47,988 bases of DNA from Collybiopsis luxurians FD-317 M1 (GCA_000827265.1 KN834831.1:210807-258794); one strand, 5' to 3'. Counted from the stretch's first letter, positions 22,491 to 34,888 are shown. The notes: generated from the sequence alone by a model not told the origin. Program-made: numbers and translations.

Positions 22491-24977
22491 TTATTGCAGC
22501 TCAGCAGGCACTGTCACAAGGCGCATCAAGGTCAGAAGCCGCTCGAGTTTACCAAGAAGAAAGGACACTCACAGGCGTTATATGCTGGGCAAAGGTCGAG
22601 CCATTCCTCAGTGGGATGAACATCGTCTCGAACGCCTTCAGGGTCGGCGAGCATGACAGTGGCCAGACCAGCCTGCATGTGCCAGAAGATGTGGCAGTGG
22701 AAGAACCAAGGGCCGGGCTTGTCAGTTCGGAATCGGAGGGTGGTACCGGCGGCACCGACACCGACGACCTTGAATGGGGTTTAGATACGAGTTTGTTACT
22801 CAATCAATTTGGGACTTACATCACGACGAATGGGGTCTTCAGTGTTGACGGCATCAGAGCTGTTGGACTTGACGACCCAGAAGTTCATCTATATAAGGTA
22901 AAGAGTCCGATGAGTGTCAGTTCCGCAAAAGAGAGTCCAAACTTTGATTGCTTACGCCGTGCATGTGGAAGGCTGAGGAGAGTTTGATCAGTTTCAGTGA
23001 CGGGGATCTTTTGATGTAGATAACTTACGATGAGCTTCATCGTCATCGCTGGAGTGTCACCAAAAAATGAGAACGTCAGCAGAATGCCAAGCCAAGAGTT
23101 TGGCACACTCACTTGGGAGGGAAGTCGACTTGGATTGTGGCATTAGGGGGCAGGATGAAAGTGTTCTCGGTGATGTTGAAGTCACCAGCAGCGCTGGCAC
23201 CGTCGAGAACCTTGACCAAGGTGGGCGTTTGAGGGGGGAGGTAGGAAACGTTGTTGACGTTCCAGATGGCTTTTCCGGCGGTCTAGTTTGAAGTTCAAGC
23301 TAGGGTGCAAAGCTACGTAGAATGCTTGGGGAACGTACGACAACAAGGTCCAAGGTGATGTTGACATCTGGAACGGGAGCTGGTTCGGGAATCAAGGGCT
23401 ACAAAGAAAAGGTATTTGAGCGGGGAATTTTGAAGGGACCGTTAACCAGGAACATACGCGAAGGTCAGCTTCAACGAGGGCAACACCATCAGCAGGTCCA
23501 GAGGTCAATGGTGTAGTCGGGTCTTCTTCGGGAGCGCCTTCATATCGCAAGATGGCTCGGGTGAGCGTAGCGTTCTCTGCAGCGTACAGGAATCAGCACA
23601 TGCATAGAGTTAACGGGGTTGAAAACTAACGGTGAAGGTTACGAGCAGGAGAACCACCAACGAAGGGAGCGTTGAACCAGTAGTTGTCGACAGCCTGATC
23701 AGCGGCAACAACGACAGAGTAACGTTGACCAGCTAGCACTTCTACCAAATCGACGGTATGGGGGACGGTAGAGACACCATCAGTTTCAATGATCTGTACC
23801 GGAAGAGTCAGGACTAGGGACAGAGGGAGGAGGGACTGTGACTCACAGTCAAGTTGTGGTTATCAATGGACATGGTGAAGACGTTTCGGGCAGATTGGTT
23901 GATAATGCGGAAGCGGTAGCGCTTTCCCTGTGAAGAATGAGTAGCTTTTTCGTGCAGGAAGGGGACATTTTCCTACCTGGACAACGTTAACAACAGGCCA
24001 TGGGACCTCTGGACCACCGTTGTAGCGACCGACACCGTTGAAGGTACCAGAGTCGGAGACGGGGACGATTCCAGTGGCTGTGGGAACAATGAGCAACGAG
24101 ATTCATGGATCTTCTACCTGTCATCTCCAGATCGCACCTTCGTAGCCAGCGAGCATGGGCAGTGTACTGTTCTGCCACCAATCTCCAACTTGGATAATCT
24201 GCAAAGCTCTCTCGTTAGCGAATGTCAAGGCAATATTCGTAAAGATGTACATACCGTGGACTCGTCATCCACATCATAAAGCTCCGCGTGGGGATCTTCG
24301 GGATCTGAGGAGAAGATTAGGATCTGTAAATCCGACGAACGATAGACAACTACTTACCGTAAATGACGATAGCACCTCGAAGTCCCTGGTAATCAATTGA
24401 GTTCGAGATCGCGCTCAAAAACAGCAATTACTTACATCGACGTACTGGACACTCAATTGGCTGTGGTACCAGAAAGTGCCTGTTTGTTCACCGAGAGGCA
24501 GAGTGTAAGTGTAGCTGGCGTTTGGACCGATCGGGCAAGTCGTCACGAATGGGGTTCCCTCGTTGAAAGTGTCATCGGCGTCAATGAAGATACCGTCGAA
24601 ATCCTAATTGGGAGAGATGAGTGTAAAGATCATTTTGAAGTGAGCCGGCCTACAAGAGAGGTACTGCGACGCATGCTAGAATCGGTCAACTGGTTGTTTA
24701 CGGTGACCACCAGTGTCTGTCCCTTGGTAACGAGGATGGGAGGACCGGGATAGGTTCCATTAGCAACAATAGTGCCTATGAACGCGTTCGAATAAGTATT
24801 GAAATTGCCAAAGTTCAAAATACACTGACTTCGCGTGAAACCATCGGGAGCCAACTGAGCGTTGACAATGTCCAAAGTAATTGGAACAGTTTCGTCACCC
24901 CTGGAAGAGATGACTGCTGCTCCACTAGCAGAATGGAATAGGGAGAGAAGACCGGTAGCCCAGACAAGAGACTGCAT
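22491..24977 (-). CDS. Secreted multicopper oxidase (laccase family) with degenerate trinuclear ligands
   Basis: About 17 exons encode roughly 520 aa. A signal peptide (LVWATGLLSLFHSASGAA) is followed by three cupredoxin domains: NGTYPGPPILVTKGQTLVV, WWQNSTLPMLAGY, GKRYRFRIINQSARNVF, and WNVNNVSYLPPQTPTLVKVL. The third and fourth copper motifs are intact: HPFHMHG, split over a 20 nt and a 17 nt exon (23048-23029, 22972-22956), and HCHIFWHMQAGLA. They supply the T1 Cys and both T1 His. The first motif, HWHG in laccases, reads DFDG (24592-24603), and the second, HSH, reads HSQ (24457-24471). Three of eight trinuclear-cluster histidines are therefore missing. Splicing in between is phase-consistent and no HWHG is encoded nearby. 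The last exon (22510-22491) gives the ending LPAELQ. Normal laccases oxidise phenols at T1 and reduce oxygen at the trinuclear site. This one may have lost oxygen reduction while keeping the blue site. Confidence 0.9.
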
Positions 24978-25020
24978 GTTCAGTGACTGCTGAATGAGGT
25001 GAAGGACTCGTTTGAACGCC

Positions 25021-25027
25021 TTTTATA
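25021..25027 (-). promoter_or_regulatory. TATA box of the multicopper oxidase gene
   Basis: TATAAAA on the minus strand, followed by GG, lies 44-50 bp upstream of the ATG at 24977. Position and sequence are typical of strongly regulated basidiomycete genes. The 650 bp between this gene and FIG4 must hold both promoters. Confidence 0.65.
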
Positions 25028-25626
25028 CTAGAACCGTGTCTTCGCGTTCTAAAAGTTGTCGCGTTCTGCATAGAAGCTTTTTCGCACTTTGAGAACCAAT
25101 CACACACACACCAATGAGCGATTTCTTACTTTCGGCATGGTTGAGGTAGCTTACCGTACTGTTGGAATACGACCTCCGTCTGAAGTACCCATTGTCTCCT
25201 AGATGATTGGTCTTGATGCCCAAACGCGTCGATGTTGCTGCAAGGAGCGGTCCCGAAAATTCACAGTAAAATATAGCCAAGATAAAGTCAAACCTTCTGC
25301 ACTGACAAGTACATACAGCCAAGACCGACTTGACCTAATATTCACGGATTATCAACTGAAAATTGAGGCAAGTGCGGGGGAGTGACGCGGAATCCTGGGA
25401 GCGCGCTTGGCCCGTTTTTGATGGCGTACATCTCTATTGGTTGGTGAGCTAGGCACCACTGTCAAAGCCAAGATGTGGTTGCGGACATCGTGGACATGGC
25501 AGTACTTGGCAAAACTGATCGTTGAGCTGCAACGGAGCATCACAGCAATCAAAATTTAAGCGCCAAATTAGCGCCTATAATCATCGAGCGCTCATTTAGA
25601 CGCTCCCTTCGTTCCCAGATGATTTC
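25028..25626. other. Divergent intergenic region, multicopper oxidase / FIG4
   Basis: No gene is present. The region holds the upstream sequences of two divergent genes. No metal- or stress-response element was confidently recognised by eye. Confidence 0.5.
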
Positions 25627-28600
25627 ATGGCACAACGGTCCTCTGCCTTGAACAAGTTCATTCTGTATGAAAACAAGCTTCGTTTCTACATAATTGCTTC
25701 CAATGCCTCTGACTCTCGCCATCGAATCATCAAGATTGATCGCTCGGTCCAAGACGAGCTCGTCGTTGTAGAGGATGACGCAGAGTATACTGGAAAGCAG
25801 ATGAGCGCCATGCTCAAGATGTTGGATGACGGAAACAAGAGCTCTGGTGGACTTGGAAAGGCTAAAGTGATATTTGGAGTCGCTGGCAAGTCGTGTTTTA
25901 TTCCAAATGTCCATGTGTGCTGACGGACTGGACGTCAGGTTTCATTCGATTTACTGCTGGATGGTATATGATTCTCATCACCAAGAGGTCGATCGTCGCA
26001 TTACTCGGAGGACATTATTTGTATCACTGCGAACATACTGAAATGGTACCCGTATGTTTCAACCACAAAATAGAAAAACCCGCCGAAGAACAACGTCTGA
26101 TGAATGTGTTCAAGCAAGTAGACATGTCCAAGAACTTTTACTTTAGGTAGGTTTCTAGTGGAATACTTGAACTCGTTTGATTGATTAACGTATTTCCAGT
26201 TATACCTACGACCTTACTTCCACTCTCCAACACAACCTTGCAGGCTCGACTAGAAGTGTTCATGGTGCTTGGAAATTCAACGACCGTTTCGCCTGGAATT
26301 ATCATATGATCACATTCCCCTTCCGCGAAGATGAGCCCATCAAGACTCACTGGCTGTTACCGTTAGTCCACGGGCACGTTGACCAAGCGAGTGCGTGCTT
26401 CCGTCGCATGACTGAGTCCATGCTAAATCTGAAATAGAACTCACTGTCTTGGGCCGAGTAATTTTTGTAACTCTGATAGCTAGGAGATCCCGTCATTTTG
26501 CGGGTGCTCGTTATCTGAAACGGGGTGTCAATGGGGAGGTATGGTGCTGGTATCCTGGCGTCTCATGCATTCTCATCTCTTCACAGGGAAATGTCGCGAA
26601 CGAAGTGGAAACAGAGCAAATCGTGTTCGAAGCTCTGACTACACCCTTTTACTATCCCGCCAAAGCAGACGATGATCAGTCCAGGAGACAACCAAATCCC
26701 AAATATACGAGTTACGTGCAATATAGAGGGAGCATACCTTTTTACTGGACTCAAGAGAGTAATGTTATGAGGCCTCCCATCGAGAGTAAGCGACTCGCTC
26801 AGATGCACTACATATACTGGGGACTTATTATTTCATTCGACAGTCAGCGTTGCAGACCCGTTTTATACCGCCGCTGCCCGACATTTCGACGATCTTTTCA
26901 AACGTTACGGCGCTCCCGTGACTGTTCTCAATCTGATCAAAGCACAAGAACCTGTACCGCGCGAGTCGAAACTTCGCGACGAATATACTCAATGTGTGCG
27001 ATATTTGAATCAATTTCTTCCCGAGGACAAGAAAATGGAGTACGTAGCCTGGGACATGTCGAAGGCTTATAAATCGTGCGCATTTCTTTACCTCCACACT
27101 TAACCCGCCTGATTCAAGTGGTTGCAGGAAGAACCAGGACGTTATCAGCATTTTAGAGGATTTGGCGGAGCAGTCTATTCAGAAAACTGGCTTCTTTCAT
27201 TCCGGTCCCGAACCTTTTTACCATAGTTTGCAGCAAGAAAGCCATTCCCAGTAAGAATGTCTCCTTTTTTACCACATTCTTTCGAATCTAATAATCCGAT
27301 CAGACACGAAACGACGTGGCGCAACAAAATCTCTTTGCAAAATGGTATCTGTAGGACCAATTGCGTCGACTGCCTAGATCGAACCAATGCTGCTCAGTTT
27401 GTATTCGGGAAGAGAGCGCTTGGTCATCAGCTGTATGCCTTGGGTGTTGTCGAAAATCCAGACCTTTCTTTCGATTCGGACGCTGTCAATATGCTGACTG
27501 AAATGTACCACGACCACGGAGATAGTAGGTTCCCAACTTTCTGCGGGAGTGCAGATTTTAATCGTTACGTCAGCCATCGCTTTGCAGTACACTGGTAGTG
27601 CTCTGGTCAATCGTGTGGAGACGTACCGCCGAATGCCTCACTGGAACAGTCATTCTAGGGATATTATCGAGAACATACGCCGTTTTTACACCAACTCAAT
27701 GTTAGGTAAATTGTCTCTCCGTCGTCTTGGTTGCCGCTCCAGATTCTAACCCTGCCTTAGATGCCGACAAGCAAGCAGCTATCAACTTGTTTCTAGGTAT
27801 CACAAATGACCGCCCGGTAGCCCTACCTCCAGTTCGCAAAGGTTACCGACAGTGGTTCAACGAAGCGCATCTTCAACCTCCTTATGTTGTTGACGATTGT
27901 GATCAGAAATTGAAGGACTTTGTACGATACAGAGGCGACTTTTGGATTGAATATTATCGTCCACTTTTGTTCACCTCGCTCATGAAACATTTTGCGTATT
28001 CCATGAACAGCACTCTCAAGCTTCCCGGGTTCGGACTTTTTGTTTCCTAGTCACCTTCATGCCCATATTTTCTCATTTGGTTTGCTTGTAGGAAAACCGC
28101 GAAAGACATGAACGATAGTCCCTTCGAGACTCGCGGAGCTAGGAATAGCACAGCAGGGTTTGTGCTTCTTTTATATAACCTCTCGTCTCTTTCTCTAATG
28201 TCTCATTTTCTTTGCAGTGTTGTACAAGGCGTGAAACGTTGGATGAGTTCGAATCCGCCATCGGTGATCAAAAAGTCCAACCGAAAGCCAACCATCCAGC
28301 CAGAAGTTCGAAAGGCTACAGAGCCAGAGCTAGATCGACACTCGACTGGAACGGTCGCGAAGCAACTATTGGATCCTGTGGTATCTGAAGAAGAAGAAGC
28401 GGAATACCAAGGGTAAATTCATTGGTTTATTCGATAAATACTGGACTGACGCGGTTTTGTTTCTGCTCTAGGTATATTGACCAATGTCAGGAACTTCTCG
28501 ATGCTCGGTTAGACAGTGGCGAGCGTAAAGACTTGGAGATGTACGCTATGGCTGTTCATACCGCCAACGGTGAAATCTCGGACTGGGCAGACGAAGAACC

Positions 28601-28727
28601 TCGAGAGTTTATGGCTTACGTCGAGCGCGGCTCAATACAATACATTGATGGAAGTGGAGGAAGAAGGGAAGCCTTTCCCGTTTCGGATAATTATGAACGA
28701 TGGCTTTCGGGTTCTATGACTGGGTGA
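25627..28727 (+). CDS. FIG4: Fig4-like PI(3,5)P2 5-phosphatase (SAC domain)
   Basis: This is a many-exon gene of roughly 800 codons. The SAC N-terminal region reads [18 protein letters not shown] and RIIKIDRSV, then [17 protein letters not shown]. Next come [50 protein letters not shown] and [16 protein letters not shown]. The catalytic motif is [12 protein letters not shown] (C-x5-R) at about 27355-27390. The C-terminal region has [18 protein letters not shown] and [20 protein letters not shown]. Fig4 acts at the vacuole/endosome membrane with Fab1/PIKfyve and Vac14 to set PI(3,5)P2 levels. Intron 1 (25886-25938) has a GC donor (GCAAGT). The first ATG fits the usual short N-terminus. The gene stops at 28725-28727, or immediately after one more possible intron, without changing the protein end. 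Confidence 0.94.
25886..25938 (+). other. GC-AG intron in FIG4
   Basis: The intron starts GCAAGT and ends GTCAG. Removal joins GVAG to FIRFTAGWY exactly as in the SAC family. No alternative GT donor keeps the frame. Confidence 0.75.
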
Positions 28728-28800
28728 GTAAGAAAGATAAATTATCCATCCGGTGCCTGACTACCCTTATTCCTACAGATGAAAGAACGAGGTCCTTAAA

Positions 28801-30725
28801 TTATGCTCTTTTAGACTTTTTCCACCTTGCAGGTACCGATAGGAATCTTCTCGCCGTCCATGCCCACCACGCCATACACAGTACCGCCAGAGCTCCCCCC
28901 AACGCTATGTGAAGCAACACCGGACGCCTGAGGATCCCTATTCTCCCTTCTTGTTGCACGATTTTTGTGGGAGCCAACCTGGTTTCATTCAGCCTTATCG
29001 CTAATGCCGAGATCGACAGCCCTAGAGCAAGAGTCCACGGAGGTATCATATTTCGTACATTCAACAATTCCGACGCGCGATGGGCAGCGAAGAAGTTTCG
29101 GCTAAAGTGCCAGGCGTAAAATATCCTCGCGGAAAGGTTGATAATGTTAGCGTAGACGAGGGCCACATCCCCAAAGTTGAACCGATACAATGTTACAGCT
29201 GAACTTGTGTATACCAGAGTGAATAGGACCATCCATCTACGAGAAAATGGGCAGGTCAATGAAGCACGTTAGAGAAATGGGATTGCGGTAGTTGACTGAC
29301 CGACTTTGATTGTTGACGTCTTTTGTCTGGGCGACGCTGGCAATAAATGCCTCTAGGCCTCCGTTGACAGCTAGAACTGGTATGTACCATATCCAGGCCT
29401 CTAGAACCCGCGGTGCGCTGGTCTTGAGGTATTGAGGTGGAAGCAGAATATTCAACACGAGTGTTATATAGTTGGACCCAAAGATCACGACGAAGAGGGA
29501 ACCGACAATCTGCATTTGGAGAAGTGTGAGAAGTGCATTGGCAGCGTCCCGGAGAGCAGGCAGGTGTCGAGAGTGGTTTGTCGGCGCGGACGCGTTGGAT
29601 GGGGAAGTCACTTCGGCGAGGGTTTTGGAAAAGTATAACCGCAGTGTTTCTTCGATTGGTTGGAATACGATTCGAGCGATGAGAGAGCCTACGAGGGCGA
29701 GAGGAGGAGTTTTGAGTTCAACAGCGGAGTGTGACAGTTGGGGAACATACCATAGTTCACAGCAAGAGCGTAACCACCTTGATCCTGAAGAGGACTGAAC
29801 CAGGAGAGTATAAACTTGTCGCCTTCAGTGAGGAAGTGTTTCACGAGAGACTGAGAAGTCATCGTCATGGATAAAGAAAGTACATCGCGGTCAAAATATG
29901 TCCTAAAAAAATCGCATCAGCCTTGACTGGATCAGAAACAGAATGCGAAGACTCACCCAGAAGAGTTTTTCGCGATGCTCGTTAAGAGACCTGCTCTCCC
30001 AAATGCCCGAACGTAGACAAGGAACACGGAGGACCCATACATCAATTGGCCGAACGCAAATGCTAACAGGGCCAGGTCGCCGCCGTCCTTGTTACTTCTG
30101 CTCGCGTCATACACCAGGACGAGAAATGTCGCCAATGTCTTTGCGGTGATTCCAACTCCTTCAGCGCGTACTCTGATAAACGTTTGAAGGCTGGACATTG
30201 CCCTGAGGAATAGAATGAGACGAGTTCGAGAATTTTCAGAATACAAGAGGTGCAGCCACATACATACATATTGTGCATTGGCTCAGACAAAAGTTCCATG
30301 AGTGCTGCTAGGACATATACGGCGACTGCAGAATAGAAATGGGGCTGAATACGGGTTTCGGCACTCGCAGTGGAGACGTATAACAAGGATGTTCCTATCG
30401 CCAAAGGTACGCCAATTAGAATGGGAACGAAACCGACGTTCATCGCTGCGTTTCCAGATTGCTTCTCCGTTTCACGGTTTTTGGAGCCCTGTTTGCTCCC
30501 CATCGGTGCGTCTTGTCCAGGTTTCACGCGCAATAACGCCCCTCGTACACCCTCTCGACTCAAGAAGAGAATCGTGCTGAGCATGAGCTCGAATTGGATG
30601 GCCGCGATACCGTAGGCTATTGGAGAAGCCAGCCTCGATAGTGCTTGATTAAGAATAAAGGTAAATAATCGAGTAAAGAGCTGAAGTCCCATTAGGGACG
30701 TCAGCGTCGACACTGTGGACGACAT
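28801..30725 (-). CDS. RFT1: Rft1-like ER lipid-linked oligosaccharide translocation protein
   Basis: At least five exons were read, the first four firmly: 30725-30268, 30202-29957, 29902-about 29751, then about 29687-29304, then about 29236-28801. Recognisable blocks are LQLFTRLFTFILNQALSR, YGIAAIQFELMLSTILFLSREGVR, FYSAVAVYVLAALMELLSEP, FIRVRAEGVGITAKTLATFLVLV, VKHFLTEGDKFILSWF, DQGGYALAVNYGSLIAR, YITLVLNILLPPQYL, WYIPVLAVNGGLEAFIAS. About a dozen hydrophobic spans are visible. Rft1 is an ER membrane protein needed for Man5GlcNAc2-PP-dolichol to become available in the lumen for N-glycosylation. An upstream in-frame ATG at 30821 would add 32 residues. The inner ATG (MSSTVSTLTSLMGLQLF) fits the family better. 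The gene converges with FIG4, 73 bp apart. Confidence 0.92.
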
Positions 30726-31026
30726 TGTGGACGACGGAGTAAACGACGCGGTGAGCGAGTTGTAGCGTGTCCATCGCTGAGCGGTCCGTTTGGACCCGGC
30801 CCGAACGCGTCCCTCAGTCATTCACGGACACTGGCCGTTCTTTAAGGTCTGAGGTTTCTGACCAGGTTAATGCCTTCCACGGCCGGTGAGGAAGCTCTCA
30901 TGAGGACGGGTCATCCTGATAGCCATGTTTTTACTGCTATACGGTAGGAAAATTCAGGCTCTATACTCTACGCCGAACTCGCTTAATTAGAAGTCAAAGA
31001 TAGGAAAACGATTTGACCCTGGAATT

Positions 31027-32345
31027 TCAGTGTTTCCTTCCTCGAGGATTCGATTTTTTCGACCCATCGTCATCCAAAAACCCGCCCACTTCCAGAGCAT
31101 TCCGTGCTGCCTGGTTGATGTGTTTGAACCGATCAGGACCTAGGTGAATACCGCCGAAATACCGTGTGACTACGACCAAGACGTTGTTGATTTCCTGCGA
31201 CACAGCAAGTCAAAAGAAGGACGTGAGGCGGAAGAATAGTTTTGGCACATACAAGAATCTGCAACAGGTGAGATAGACGTCCTCCAGCTGCAGTCTCTCC
31301 GTCGTCGTCGTTATCTGCAGAAGAAAGTTTGAGTGGATGTAGTATGGCAGCAGATATCAGGATTTGTACCTTGGTGAAGGACTTTGCCGACCTGACATCT
31401 CCAGGCGTTTATTATGGGATGAGCAGCGCGCGATATATGTCGATCCGACGAAAGGTATGAGAGTATGATTGGAACCTGGCAGACAAAAGAGACTTGAGAA
31501 TTAAAATTTCAACCAGGGTTTCGACAGTAGAAAGAAAGAACGATACCTGTGATGGATCGGTAATCGCGCAAGCCCTACCCACAAATGTGCTTTTGCGGTC
31601 TACTATAGGTTCTGCCTCGAGTATCTGTATTCCTGAAGGCAGTGCCACATTTGCATCTCGTTTGTCTGACAAGACAGTGTCGGGGGATTCAGTTTCTGCT
31701 TCAGCGTCCGGCGTTGGCTGTGGATTCCGTGCAGTAGATTCTATACTATCTTCACGCAATAGTTCACCAGCCTTTTGCGTACTCAGACGCTCTTCATACC
31801 ATTGAACACAGCGATCGAGCACATTCTGGAGGCCGTCAAATACGCAGACAGTATCCTTAGTCCACTCAACTCCGTTGGCCGAGATGTACGTTCGCAAGAC
31901 CGAGCCAAATAAGGTGGAATCAACACCAAAGGCTCCGATGTAGCGTGAAAGGAGCTGAAGTTGCGGAGGCGACTCGGCAGGATATGTCAGAGGCAAAGAG
32001 ATCAAAACTCTAACTTTGATCTCTTCGTATGGAGAAGGAAAACTATGATAATTAGTGAAGGAGAATTCAGAGAAATTGACTGACCTACTCAATGGTCGTC
32101 TCAAATCGAATCGTTTCATCTTCAGGGGATTTCTTCGCACTCCATAAACGAATAGCATCATCTCCATAGATCGATTTCAAGACTGAAATGCCCCGGTACA
32201 GCTGATTGTCTGTAATCTAAGAAGTATGCTCCATACCCTCGATTTCCGAGCCAACTTCTTGACGCCCTGGAGAAGAGAGCAACTCTTGAATAAGACCATC
32301 GGTTGCCAGCAGCCTGTGAGGTGATGAGGGTCGAGAAGAAGTCAT
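31027..32345 (-). CDS. YIH1: Yih1/IMPACT-like protein (RWD plus UPF0029 domain)
   Basis: Six exons (32345-32237, 32182-32089, 32042-31547, 31475-31370, 31314-31253, 31194-31027) give 344 aa with consistent phases. The N-terminal RWD domain reads EIEVLKSIYGDDAIRLW, then VRVLISLPLTYPAESPPQLQ. An acidic linker precedes the IMPACT domain: VDRKSTFVGRACAIT, AAHPIINAWRC, GGRLSHLLQIL, NNVLVVVTRYFGGIHLGPDRF. In yeast Yih1 binds Gcn1 and restrains activation of the eIF2alpha kinase Gcn2 under amino-acid starvation. The linker between domains is longer than in yeast. The gene is divergent from the Zn2Cys6 regulator with only 127 bp between the two start codons. Confidence 0.93.
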
Positions 32346-32472
32346 TTAGGCGCTCAGATCAGGGTGATCCAAATGATCTTGGGCGCTTCAAGAACATTGA
32401 AATTCATCTGCGACTGCTGCGGGACGCCAGCTGCTGTATATCCAAATTCCGGCTTTCCCAACTTCTTTTACC
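32346..32472. promoter_or_regulatory. Short bidirectional promoter, YIH1 / Zn2Cys6 regulator
   Basis: Only 127 bp separate the two divergent ATGs, so promoters or 5' UTRs must overlap. No TATA box stands out. Confidence 0.5.
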
Positions 32473-34888
32473 ATGAAACGACAGCGGGAGAGTAACTCTT
32501 CTGTCGCATCTTCAAGTCGGAGCGTTAAACGAGCAAAATCAGTCCAAGCTTGCACTAATTGTAAGAAACACAAGGTATTTCCTGATTTTTTGCGAAGCTG
32601 CACAGAAATTAACTTATTTGCAACGTTGCAAGACTCGCTGCGAGATTCTAGATGGCTTGGATCAAAAAGTCATTCGTTGTCATCGGTGTAAAGTTTTAGA
32701 AGTAGACTGCTCGTACCAAGACATGGACCGCAGCATATTTGATAGCCATCTGCCTGCGAAGGAGCCGGAGTCGCACATTGGTACGAAGGAGTCGAGGCAA
32801 GAGAAGGAGCTTGAGATTCATGCCGGATACACTGGGAAGCCTACCCCAGCCAATGCCCCCGGGAGTTCAAATGCTTCATTACCCACCGACATGTATCCGA
32901 ATAGGCCCCATCAAATTTGGGACTTTATTCATGATCCGCAAGAGTCCTTAGACTGGTCAGCCCCTCTGCAGGCTATGGGCGAACTAATGAAACAGACTCT
33001 GGGCTCTTCAGGAGCCCCCCACCATCCCACTCCTACAGTTTTCAACGATTCTCTGAACAACATTCTTTCGTCGGATCAGATACTTCAATTGACATCAATG
33101 TAAGTTCCTGTGTTTTCCCTCTGGGACTCTTCTTAAGTTTTCCTCACAGATTCGAACGCAATTATTCGCCATGGCTGAATTACAATCCCATTCGTGAGGC
33201 GCACAGCCCTCTTCTCGACCTCGTCCAATGCACTATTGCTTCACGTCACCTTGACGGGGCAACGCGGTCTTTAGTCGCTCCGAGGTTACAGGCCTTGACT
33301 GCGGATAGTGTAGCTAAAATGATTTTTCAACCACGACGCTCAGAAACTCTCGAGGCGATACAATGTCTTCTGATTCTCTCGCTCTGGGCTCCGGTCTGCG
33401 GCGTTGAGGAGGACGACCGCGATGGACGGCTTCTCGTTGCATCAGCTGTCAGTATGGCGCATAACATGCGTTTGAATGAGGCCCCTCAGGAAGCTACTAG
33501 GCTTCGAAAAAGACGAGCAGAAGGGGACCCCGTTTCGGATCAGGATTTACTCGATGCCATGAACAAAACTCGTCTAGTGAGTGAATTCTTTCCCGGTCTA
33601 TGCCACTGACTCACATATCATCATGCAGTGGATCTTTCTCACAAACGTGGAATCACTGTCAGTTATCCTTACCTGTATTGTACTGTCTCCTGACTCCTGT
33701 CTTTGTTAGAATTTGCCTTGGTAGCGGACGAAATCCCTTGTCCAAACGTACAGCTACCTATCTGACACTCTTCCCATTATCATCGAATCTTCCCGCCGAT
33801 AGTGCATCCGGTAGAGATCTCCGGCTGAGGCTCCTAGCTGAATTATTCGATATTGTCGAGGCGGGATGCGCGATTCGCCTTCAATCACTCTCAGAAGCAG
33901 ACGTCAATAGTTGGTACGAAGGCTTCTCCCATGTTCTAACCAATCTCGGCCGCGTAACCCGCATAATTCTACCTCTTTCGGGTGAGTTTTTTACCCTTTG
34001 TTATTAGCCCGTTTCGTGGTTACCCCATTGATCTTTCGTGATTTAGTGGTTTCTGATTTCGACGAATTCTACTTTCAGTCACTGAATATCTTTGTGCGAA
34101 CTTGCCGGGCGCTTGTTTTGTACCAAGCTTCAAGTAGTGTGCGGCAATACTACTTTCGTTCAGGAACAGACGATCCTTTTTGGTTCAAGCATATTCGCCC
34201 TCATGGTATAAATATCCTTATTCAATGGGGAAAAGAGACAATGTCCGTGGCCGAGTCTATCTTGGTTGTATTTCTCGAACTCGACGTGCAGTTGCTGGGT
34301 ACTGCCCCTGACTACACCTTCAATATGATCGCTTTTGCTGCCACCTACATAATCGGCTGCAGAGTCCTCGTCATCCGTTCGTTTGGAATTGATATCCCTG
34401 GCTCCGGCGACAAGCTCATTACCAAAAGCATTGAAAAACTGAACGCCTGCGCATATTCTCCCGATTCCGCTCCTAGGAAAACCGCCATCTTGATCTCTTC
34501 AATGCAGGCGAGGTGGGAGAGTAATCTTGCCTCGTTTCATCAAAATCAACGTAAACAGGGATCTTCACCGTCGAACAACCCTTTCGCTCTCATGGGCGTC
34601 ATTCCGGCCGACCGGAGCGTGCATTCTTCTTCTCCTGCCAGCGACGTCAGTCAGCTTTCGTCCATGTACACTCCGCCCTCCATCTCTCCCGCAAATATTT
34701 CTCCGGTGCCGCAGCCGTCTCATGAAATACCCTTCCTGCCTATGTTTGGTCAGGAGAATGTGGAGACGGCAGGTGGGGGCAATTCCAACCGGTTCGATTT
34801 CGGGCTCTTCGCGGATGTCGCGTTTTGGAACGATCTTTTCGGCGATAGTACGGTATACCCAAATACTTCCTACGTCGGGGTGCAATAG
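32473..34888 (+). CDS. Zn(II)2Cys6 fungal transcription factor
   Basis: The N-terminus has a basic stretch (RSVKRAKSVQ) then the zinc cluster: ACTNCKKHKTRCE, a 12-residue loop, then CHRCKVLEVDC. This is C-x2-C-x6-C ... C-x2-C-x6-C, interrupted by an intron right after KKHK. The middle region contains the fungal-specific regulatory domain: NYSPWLNYNPIREAHSPLLDLVQCTIASRHL, EAIQCLLILSLWAPVC, and LLVASAVSMAHNMRLNEA. Several introns split the later part (about 33103-33150, 33576-33630, 33660-33715, 33980-34045). The C-terminal 110 residues are Ser/Pro-rich. It is a nuclear DNA-binding regulator; target genes cannot be set. No metabolic cluster surrounds it, and its closest neighbour is YIH1. Confidence 0.88.

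Noticed and set aside
22491..24977. Ordinary active laccase
   Set aside because: The expected HWHG and HSH ligand motifs are not encoded. A plain laccase call would hide the missing ligands.
26449..27072. 207-codon plus-strand frame as a separate gene
   Set aside because: It starts in frame with FIG4 exons ([23 protein letters not shown]) but then reads through introns and out of frame. It is part of FIG4.
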